Positions 18,870 to 26,555 of a DNA stretch of 26,555 nt are shown piece by piece. The notes below the pieces were generated by a model that worked only from the letters and a program-made list of their open reading frames with translations, was not told the DNA's origin and searched no databases. Positions within the stretch are counted from its first letter, which is position 1. Every line of letters starts with the position of its first letter. The position numbers were made by a program, and so were the translations under genes. Location of the stretch: positions 1 to 26,555 of the forward strand of contig MU626511.1 of the NCBI GenBank assembly GCA_025603075.1, given 5' to 3'. The DNA is from Neoconidiobolus thromboides FSU 785 (taxonomy: Eukaryota; Entomophthoromycota; Entomophthoromycetes; Entomophthorales; Neoconidiobolaceae).

Positions 18870-20709
18870 ATGGGTTCTTTGGTAGAAAATATCGATACTA
18901 AGAGTATCTTAAATGACTTGGATTTAAGCTTCGATAAAGTAAATCCAGGCGTATATCATGGTGAATGGGCTGGTAATGGTCCTGTTACTGAATCATTTAA
19001 CCCAGCTACTGGAGAATCTTTAGGGAAAGTTAGAACTGTGAGTTTTTAGTTTGCGTTTTTATAAGAGTGTTTTCTAAATGTTTATATTTCTAGGGTACTA
19101 TTGAAGAGCTTAATACTGCTATTACAAAAGCACATGAAGCTTATTTATCATGGAGAGAAGTGAGTTAAAAATAGGTTAATACAAATAAATAAGACTTATC
19201 TTTGATTATAGACCCCAGCACCACGTCGAGGAGAAATTGTGCGTCAAATTCGTAATGCTTTGAATGACAAGCTTGAACCTTTAGGCAAATTAGTAGCTTT
19301 AGAAATGGGTAAAATTGTAGCTGAAGGTATCGGAGAAGTACAAGAATATGTAGATATTGCTGATTATGCTGTTGGTCTTTCTCGTATGATTAATGGAAAA
19401 GTTGTGCCATCAGAACGTAAGTTGAATCAATACTATAAGGTATATTATATTAATAAATTTAGGTCCTGGCCATTTTATGATGGAGCAATGGCATCCATTA
19501 GGTGTTATTGGTGTTATTTCAGCTTTCAATTTTCCAGTCGCTGTTTATGGATGGAATGCTGCCTTAGCTTTGGTATGTGGTAACTCTGTTGTATGGAAGG
19601 GATCTCCTACTACCAACTTAACTTCTGTTGCAGTAACTAAAATTGTTGCTAAAGTGCTTGAAAGCAATGGTATTTCAGGTGCCCTCTGTTCATTATGTTT
19701 AGGTGATGTTGATGTTGGTAAAGCACTTACTGAAGATGAAAGGGTTAAATTAGTTTCATTTACTGGAAGTACTGCTGTCGGTCGTCAAGTAGCTCAAGTT
19801 GTACAAAACAGATTTGGTAAGCTTATCCTTGAGTTAGGAGGTAATAATGCCATTATCGTCATGGAAGATGCTGATATGGATTTGGCCGTACGCTCTGTTT
19901 TATTTGCTGCTGTTGGCACCTGTGGCCAACGCTGTACGACTACAAGAAGGCTATTCTTGCATGAATCAATTTACGATTCATTTATTGAAAAATTAATTGC
20001 TGCATATAAGCAAGTTAAAATTGGAAACCCACTTGAAGGTAATTTTATTTATTATCATTCAATTTATAACTTATACTTTATAGACGGCGTATTATGTGGC
20101 CCTCTTCACTCGAAAGTATCTTTAAATAACTTTAAGAAAGGTATTGAACAAATCAAAGAACAGGTAAGTTGAACTTTAGTACTAGTAGACTCATAATAAT
20201 TGAACAATTATTAGGGTGGTAAAATATTATATGGAGGAGATGTTATATCCGAAGATAAAGGATACTTCGTTACTCCCACTATAACTTCAATTGATCACTC
20301 TGCTGAAGTAGTTCAACATGAAATCTTTGCACCAATTTTACATACATTTAAATTTAAGGTAAATTCAGATTAATTAGTTTTAAATTAATATTAATGTTTC
20401 AAATAGAATCTTACTGAAGCTATTGAGCTTAATAACAGTGTCAAGCAAGGGCTCAGTTCTAGTTTATTTACTAGCAACCCATCAAACATATTCCAATGGA
20501 CTGGAGCATGCGGTTCAGATTGTGGTATTGTTAATGTAAATATACCTACTAACGGAGCTGAAATCGGAGGTGCTTTTGGAGGTGAAAAAGAAACTGGAGG
20601 AGGCCGCGAATCTGGTTCTGATTCTTGGAAACAATATATGAAACGTACCACTTGTACTATAAATTATTCAGGCCAATTACCACTTGCTCAAGGTATAAAG
20701 TTTGAATAG
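18870..20709 (+). CDS. ALDH7-type aldehyde dehydrogenase (antiquitin family), 7 exons
   Basis: Exons are 18870-19037, 19094-19159, 19212-19416, 19463-20038, 20084-20163, 20215-20358 and 20407-20709 (introns 45-56 nt), giving 513 aa, the usual family length. ALDH7 enzymes oxidise alpha-aminoadipic semialdehyde and related aldehydes with NAD+, acting in lysine/pipecolate breakdown and aldehyde detoxification. Visible motifs are [32 protein letters not shown] (from residue 147, with N169 in the active site), the NAD-binding FTGST (246-250), the general base E270 in ELGGNN and the catalytic C304 in [12 protein letters not shown]. The C-terminal blocks are [30 protein letters not shown]. This [25 protein letters not shown] block is the one that marks ALDH7. 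All exon joints keep frame and family alignment. Cytosolic or mitochondrial location cannot be decided. Confidence 0.93.
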
Positions 20710-20926
20710 TTTCCAGTTGAAAAACATTTGCATTATATGAGCATTTAAAATTTTTCTAAATAAATATTTTTTAAATTTTAAATTTTTAGTTATGATTTAT
20801 AATTTCATAAATTTATAATGACTTGGTTATTTTATTAGGGATGAAGTGAGCAGCCAATAAGATCAAATCTAAACTATTCTATTTTTTTTTGATTTCAATC
20901 AAATTTAATTTCAGCTTTTTAAAAAA

Positions 20927-23520
20927 ATGAATGAATCCAACTCAGGTAAACGCTACAATAATAATATAAGCCAAAAAACTCAGCCCCATAATTTACAGAA
21001 AAGAAGCGAGAGCCATCCAAAGAGCTTCATATCTATCCGCAAAAAAAGATTAATCTAAGTCATCGTATCAAGCTTGAAAAAGTGAATCCCAACCAAGAAT
21101 CAATTTATCAAACAAAACTCAATCGGGACCTTAAGCTGTTAAAAGTGCTCGAGCAGCTGATTCATTCTTACGCCAATGAAATGAAATCTATTCAGAACTT
21201 TACCAACACTTTAGAGATTGTACAAAAAAAACAAAGTCTAGTGATTAGTGAGATAAAATGCTTGGAAGGAGTCATTCAATTGATTGAAGAATTAATGGGA
21301 TCTTATACCAAAGTCCTAGAATTTGGAGTCGATGTTCTCAAGCTTGGGATACATTATCGAATACAGTTGGCACAAATGTTGATAAAATTTACAGATAACA
21401 AGTTTCGTGCACAGGCAGTTTTGACGAAAGCAGTAGGTTTTTATTTCCGCATTTATTATACTCAATCTTATACTTTTTAAATAATTAGTTACAGATTGCT
21501 TTGAAAGTAAGTCTTTATTAAGAGTTTGAGTTCATGCATTAAATTCTTTATAGCCTACAGTGGATAGAAGTTTACAATTCCAAATTCGAATCAAAATAGC
21601 CAATTTACATTACCATTTTAAAAAATATCATTTGGCAGTTTCAGAGCTTAAAGATAGCTATTATTTAGCTTTACAGTAGGTTTTTGAGCTTTTTGGATTG
21701 CAAAAAATGAGATGAAATTAACTATTTTTATTTTAGATTAGGTTATAAAGAATGGGTGTATAGTATTGGAGTGCTATTGTTGAATGTCTTTATTAAAATC
21801 GAATACAAAAACCAGTTTCTTAACTTTATTGAAGAATTGATGGAATACGCTAAAAGAGAAAAGGATATTGGAGTGGGCGTAAGTTCTATTTATTAATTTT
21901 TATTTCAACATTTACACTACTGTTTAATTTAGGATTTGCTTTACCTTAAATTAATAGAATTCCGTTTGAGATTCAAATCCATTAAATTGGCTTTAAATTT
22001 AATTAACGAGTTCAATGACAACAATACTAATAGTGATAATCAGCAGCAACAAAACGTATTGTTAAAAACATTCAATGCCGTTGCTTTGATTTATTCTGGT
22101 GATTTAAATGGCTCAAGCCAAGTATTAAGTCAAATTGATTTAAGTGGTTTTGATTTCGATTTTGATTTTAATGTAAGTCATATATATTTTATATTAATAT
22201 ATAATAACAATATATCATATAGCTTGATTACAAATTAAATGAAGAAAATATAAGTAAAAGAATTAAAGTTAATTGGCTAAATCAACAGCAAATCAGATGT
22301 GTGTATCAATTATTAAATTTATTCTGTGTTAAAGGAGTGAGTAATAGCACAATTACGGAGCAGTTTAACAATGGATTTAATCTATTAAAGAGTAAGCATG
22401 ATTAGATAATATATAATCGAAATTAATTAACATAATTAAAGTGAGCACTAATAATAACGCAAATGAAAATCTAAGCCAAGGTATGTATGATAATTCATAT
22501 TATAAAATAAACTAATAAGATTGATTCTAGACGTTGATAACAAATTATGGGACTTAAAATCAATGTTGAATTTAAATTTGTATTACACAGAGCATCTGAT
22601 CTTAAGTGAAAATTTCCAATTGGCAAAAAAAGTAATACATAAAGCTATTAACATAATTGATAATTTATTATTATCTCCCTCTAGATTTGCTTAAATAGTA
22701 TCTTACTGATTAAAAAGAAATCCATTGAGGATGACTACTTAAATTATTTTATTTATCTTTTGGCTTTATACTATCAGTCGCTAGCTAATTTTGATAAAGC
22801 CAAAAAGTATTACGAGTGCTTATTAGAGGTATATGCTATACATAAGTTAAATATATCAATATTGACAATCAATTTTAGATTATAAAAGAAGAAAACTTCA
22901 AAATATCGATCTATCTTAATCTTATTAGTATGCAATTAGATCAAAACAAACAAGCTAAACTAAAGGTAAACGCTTTTAGTTATTAAAATTAGTATTAACA
23001 ATTTTTTTTAGGTTGAATATTTTATTGATAAAATCGATTCTAGTGAATATATTAAATCTAATGTAATTGAATCTAAATTATACTACTTTAAAGGCATAGT
23101 TAATGAGGATGAAATTACACAAAAGTAAGACTATATGAAATATAAACGTAGCGCATACTTATACAACTTTATTAGAAACTATTTAAATTATTCCATCCAA
23201 TTAATGAAAATGATACAAAATCAATCATTACAATGTGCTGCTCATTTAAGTTTGGCTAAAATTTATTATTTTAAACCACAAACTGTAAAGAAATTACTTG
23301 GCTCTATCCTCCAATTACCCAACCCCACTACTATCGCCCTTATTTCCAGCTACCCTATTTTATTGTGTAAATTCTTGTTATCTGGTTTATAGCTTAAATT
23401 TTAATTATGTTTTTAGCTTTTTATTCGGAAAATGAAGAAACCTATTCAACTATTAATAATAAGTATTTAAAAACATTGAAGATGTATAGGTTGAAATATT
23501 TGACGGTGGATTCTAGCTAG
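20927..23520 (+). CDS. Mau2/Scc4-like cohesin-loader TPR protein, 14 exons
   Basis: Inferred exons: 20927-20945, 20999-21432, 21495-21506, 21554-21675, 21737-21878, 21933-22172, 22223-22391, 22442-22480, 22531-22631, 22685-22828, 22879-22965, 23012-23124, 23176-23366, 23417-23520. The 13 introns are 46-62 nt, and the product is 638 aa, close to Mau2/Scc4 proteins (~610-625). Mau2/Scc4 partners Nipbl/Scc2 to load cohesin on chromatin. The protein is a helical TPR-type array: HYRIQLAQMLIKFTDNKFRAQAVLTKAI near the N-terminus matches the first Mau2 helices. YQSLANFDKAKKYYE and a late block with SAKIYYF-like spacing (AAHLSLAKIYYF) agree in order. The N-terminal EKKREPSK stretch is charged. Exons 1, 3 and 8 and the last splice are the least certain. 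The family call rests on distant similarity; a different TPR protein is possible. Confidence 0.7.
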
Positions 23521-24193
23521 GCTTATTTAAAGTTGGCTGTTTGTCGTTCTTTTTTATGTAAAATTGTTAATGCTATAACAGATTATTTGGGCTGTTTATT
23601 TAATCTGAATAAATTTATTATGAGAAAATCATCTATCAACTTCCTTTAGTTTATAAGTAAGTGTTTTTATTATCATTAACTCAATGGATTTATTTAAGTT
23701 TTAAGTTTGAAAATAAAGAATAAATAAAGGTATTTGTTGATTGCTATTAAACAATTTATATAGAGAATTTTAAAGCAGTAATTTAAAAAATTTATTATTT
23801 ATTTATGACGTTTAACAAAATTGCTTAATATTTAACTTCGTAGCGCTTGGCACCTCTTTTACTTTAAGAACCATATGATTTTATCAAATATTAAATATAG
23901 TTATTAAGTAAAAGTAAAAGTAGAAGTAACATTTGATATATGGTTTGAGTGTAAGGAACGACTAAGTGTTTTGAAAAAATTCTGTAGTTTTACAGTATCT
24001 TGTGTAAAAATCTGCTTAAATGATATAAAAGTATTCAAACCATTTCTTTTGTCAATTGTATATAAATCAGCAAAAAAAGTATTTTAATTGGAGTATTGTA
24101 TTTGACAAAAGCTATAATGTTTAAAACTAAATGTGAAATAATGATGATAGTATATTAGAAAGTAAATAATAGTAAATACCTTACTAAAAAGTA
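23521..24193. other. Intergenic, nothing recognised
   Basis: 3' flank of the Mau2-like gene. An in-frame extension after its TAG stays open for about 40 codons, but it has no family similarity that I can see. No other gene is supported. Confidence 0.5.
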
Positions 24194-24294
24194 TATGAGG
24201 GTGTTTTTTTTGGCCTTATTATTTTTTCCATCTTTTGAGCGCTATTTGAGCGGAAAGATTGTTAATAAAACTCTTTAAAAAAAACACCCCCACA
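24194..24294 (+). mobile_element. MITE-like palindromic element, copy 14
   Basis: Full-length copy with ends TGAGGGTGT and ACACCCCCA and core GAGCGCTATTTGAGCGGAAA. The flank is TA on the left and CA on the right. Confidence 0.82.
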
Positions 24295-24480
24295 TGATAA
24301 CGCTGTATGATAACTGATAAAATAGTGAAGGTACATATTTAAAATAAGTTATCTATAAATAATAAGTGACTTTCTCATTCAATACCTATAAAAGAACACA
24401 GTTATTAAATATATATTGTTAAAGCAGATGATTTTGAATTATCCAAAAGATAAGCTATAATAAGTTGCTTGGAAACAGCA

Positions 24481-24583
24481 TATGGGCATATATATTTTTG
24501 TTTAAGAATTTTGCTAACAATTTTCCCACTCAAACAGCGTTTAAAAATGAAAAAAGTGATGAAACAAAAAAAATACTATCATA
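24481..24583 (-). mobile_element. MITE-like palindromic element, copy 15
   Basis: Diverged full-length copy in reverse orientation with flanking TA, ends TGGGCATAT and ACTATCA, and core CAAACAGCGTTTAAAAATG. Confidence 0.75.
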
Positions 24584-24616
24584 TATAAACTAAATAATTA
24601 AGATCCCAGATAAAAA

Positions 24617-25723
24617 GTGAAGTTATTTTTAATCATTGTTTTCTTGATAGTAACTGCGCTACAAATGATGGAAATTTCTCTTTTTTGAACTCTAGAAAAT
24701 GCTCTAAAATTGATAGCAAGTTATATATGTTTGGTGGTGAATATATTGAATGTGGTAACAGATGATCTATAAATCATACAACCTATAGCTTAGGCCTATA
24801 TGGCGCAGTTTGTGACATAAACTCAAGTCTCAGATAGGATCCTTATTTTAAATGTGAGAAACTTGATCCTCAATTAAAATACAGTAGTGCCTGAAGTGAT
24901 CCAAATAAAATGATCAGTATATTTATGATATCAGGCGGGCCTTTAGTATACTACTACGATATTAGTAATAAAAGTTAGAATTCTGAAGAAAGCAGTCTTG
25001 AACCATTTAGTCAGGCAGTAGATATATTGGAAGATGATATTAACGAATTTATTATTACCCAAGATGATCCTAATCTAGATAAATATTTTTCATATTATAC
25101 TGAAATAAAGTCAGAAAAAACAATAATTCTAAAAGTAGAATATCGATTTGTAATGAAAAAGAGAAGTTATTAAATCATATAAAGATAACTTGAGCTATAT
25201 TGGCGTGGCAATAATGGAAGTTTATAATGATATATTTTATCTCATTAATGGTAACGATGAGCAGTATCCTTTAAATAATTTTGTAAATTCAATTAACCTT
25301 AAAAATAGTATCATAAACAAAAAATACATAGGTGGGATTTTACCACCACATTTAAAGATACTAAAAAGTGTTTATACAAGAAACAAAAATCTGGTCTATC
25401 TTGTATTTGAGTAACCATTTAAATTATATATCCTTTATTTAGAAAAGTCAACTTGGTCTAATCACTACATGCCTAACATTGATGTAAATACTAAGTGTAT
25501 TGTACTTTATCATGATCATTTGTTACTTCCGTTTGCAGTTTATAAAGATGATAACAAAGTTGCTCCAGTTATTTTTTAAAAAATGAAGAGCTAATTCATG
25601 AATTGGGATATTGATCTACCTATAATGTTAAAAATAAATAACTGGACGAGCTATTAGCACTATGTTGGATTTATAATTTATCTTGTTTAGTATTTATTAT
25701 TACAAAAGAAAAGGAAACAATAA
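24617..25723 (+). pseudogene. Decayed gene for a secreted/single-pass membrane protein
   Basis: A signal-peptide-like start KLFLIIVFLIVTALQ begins at a GTG (24617) where ATG is expected. The frame then shifts before ~24690. From ~24675 to ~25160 one frame reads like protein (SKLYMFGGEYIECGN, TYSLGLYGAVCDINSSLR, SIFMISGGPLVYYYDIS) but has stops at 24763 (TGA), 24835 (TAG), 24892 (TGA) and 24976 (TAG). A further frameshift lies in an A-run near 25156. Reading then resumes in another frame (KSYKDNLSYIGVAIMEVYND...) with more TAA/TAG stops from 25412. It ends in a transmembrane-like stretch (YVGFIIYLV.YLLL) followed by KKRK at 25720. MFGG and the layout hint at a kelch-like ectodomain, but this is weak. 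All stops could arise by single transitions from Gln, Arg or Trp codons. Confidence 0.65.
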
Positions 25724-26303
25724 ACCTATTATTTTAAATTTTAAAAAAAGTAATAAAGACAACTCTAGAAAAATAATGGCTTTTAAAGCCAATTAATTAG
25801 TATCACAGCTTTATCATTTAGTTATTTTTTTGTATACTTATTTTTTAAACTTCAAATTTGAATAAACTATTAGTTAAGTAGCAGCTACAAAAATATGTTT
25901 ATACATGAAGAAAAATGTTATAATAGTATGTACGATTTAAAATATTAAAAATAAACAAGTTTTTTTATTAAGGATACATGAATCGTCTGTTTCTGTATGA
26001 TTTTCGAAAGAGAATGTCTAAATAATGATCTCAAAATTTTATAACGTTATTTTTAGTATATCTCAAATTTAACTTCAAAATAATAACTGTGGTTGTTTTA
26101 TTATTCTATGGTTATAAAATAGCCTTGATAGTTATATTTTTAAATAATGGCCTGTTTCTAAAAAATTGACTTCTATTTTTAAAATTCACCCAACTAAAAA
26201 TCTTGGCTTTAGCTTTATTTTAGTAGTTTAATTTATTTTGAACTAAATAAATAAACTTTGTATTATTTATAAATATCATTGTAATATACAACTAAATTGC
26301 TTT

Positions 26304-26333
26304 AAGGTAACAATTATAAATAATTGTTACCTT
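26304..26333. repeat. Perfect 13-bp inverted repeat with 4-nt loop
   Basis: AAGGTAACAATTA, the loop TAAA, then the exact reverse complement TAATTGTTACCTT. It ends 105 nt upstream of the ATG of the next gene and 55 nt before its TATA-like box. It could be an operator-like dyad or a DNA or RNA hairpin. Confidence 0.6.
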
Positions 26334-26388
26334 GTTTTCTTTTAAGACATTTTAAAAATGATACTTAGGTTGAATTTGTAACTCATAG

Positions 26389-26396
26389 TATAAATA
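26389..26396 (+). promoter_or_regulatory. Candidate TATA box of the terminal gene
   Basis: TATAAATA lies 43-50 nt upstream of the ATG at 26439, a spacing similar to that of the desaturase and protease genes. Confidence 0.4.
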
Positions 26397-26438
26397 CTTT
26401 AATGAAATAATTGTTTTATATTATCAATTAAATCAAAT

Positions 26439-26555
26439 ATGAAATTTATTCAATCAATTGCTGCTTTATCTTTTGTACTTCCATTTGTAGTGTCTCTTTG
26501 TCCTAATCCAAATAGTGAACGTTGTAATAAAGGAAATAGTGGAGTTTATTGCTAT
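26439..26555 (+). CDS. Secreted Cys-containing protein, N-terminal part only
   Basis: The window ends after 39 codons of an open frame. The first 19 residues (MKFIQSIAALSFVLPFVVS) are a classic signal peptide with a likely cut after VVS. The following LCPNPNSERCNKGNSGVYCY has three cysteines in 20 residues, as in small secreted disulphide-bonded proteins. Start choice is supported by the AAAT-ATG context and a TATA-like box 43-50 nt upstream. The family cannot be told from this fragment. Confidence 0.7.
   Translation, partial: MKFIQSIAALSFVLPFVVSLCPNPNSERCNKGNSGVYCY

Larger units (their letters stand above)
25724..26438. other. Intergenic with one strong hairpin
   Basis: AT-rich 715 bp between the pseudogene and the final gene. 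The only structure seen is the inverted repeat at 26304-26333. Confidence 0.5.

Noticed and set aside
23125-23136. In-frame TAA in the Mau2-like gene, suggesting a pseudogene or altered genetic code
   Set aside because: A 51-nt intron (23125-23175, GTAAGA...TTATTAG) removes it and keeps frame. The intact genes here end in TAA or TAG and none needs a reassigned stop.

Overview
The window is very AT-rich eukaryotic DNA. Its protein genes are fungal in character: a Yhm2-type mitochondrial carrier, a membrane delta-12-type desaturase, CstF-64/Rna15, uS19 and a Mau2/Scc4-like protein. Spliced genes use very short GT-AG introns: 27 were inferred, almost all 43-62 nt, with GTAAGN, GTGAGT or GTAAAT donors and TAG acceptors. 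Telomere repeats are TTAGGG. An early-diverging fungus, for example of the Entomophthorales/Zoopagomycota kind, where AT-rich genomes and trypsin-like proteases occur, fits best. The lineage is inference; the eukaryotic and fungal assignment rests on the genes.

Layout. 1-2050: repeats only, made of pieces of a ~464-bp LTR-like repeat and a dense cluster of a ~100-bp palindromic MITE-like element. 2764-3978 (+): fatty-acid desaturase. 5266-6331 (-): Yhm2-type carrier, 4 exons. 7705-8469 (+): secreted trypsin-like protease. 9082-10848 (-): unrecognised 588-aa protein with a disordered basic N-terminal part and a hydrophobic tail. 11208-12321 (+): CstF-64 homologue, 4 exons. 13187-13878 (+): ribosomal protein uS19/RPS15, 3 exons, the first being only the ATG. 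15083-16392: MITEs, a complete LTR-like copy and a perfect TTAGGG array that ends in exactly 100 N. 16493-17776: another LTR-like copy and more MITEs. 18870-20709 (+): ALDH7-type aldehyde dehydrogenase, 7 exons. 20927-23520 (+): Mau2/Scc4-like TPR protein, 14 exons including a 12-nt one. 24194-24583: two MITEs. 24617-25723: a decayed gene for a probable secreted or membrane protein. 26439-26555 (+): start of a secreted Cys-containing protein cut by the window end.

The genes are independent housekeeping and secretory genes and form no evident pathway. The TTAGGG array runs G-rich strand toward the gap, as at a true right-hand chromosome end. The 100-N join is therefore probably a scaffolding artefact, and genes left and right of it should not be assumed linked.

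The most notable undescribed structure is the MITE-like family: 15 near-complete copies and 6 fragments in 26.5 kb, in both orientations. They carry TGGGGATGT/ACATCCCCA termini at TA sites and an inner dyad around AGCGCT. They are absent from the gene-dense 6.9-15.1 kb segment. One copy lies inside an LTR-like repeat whose uninterrupted sister copies in the same window show the empty site, which supports TA target duplication.
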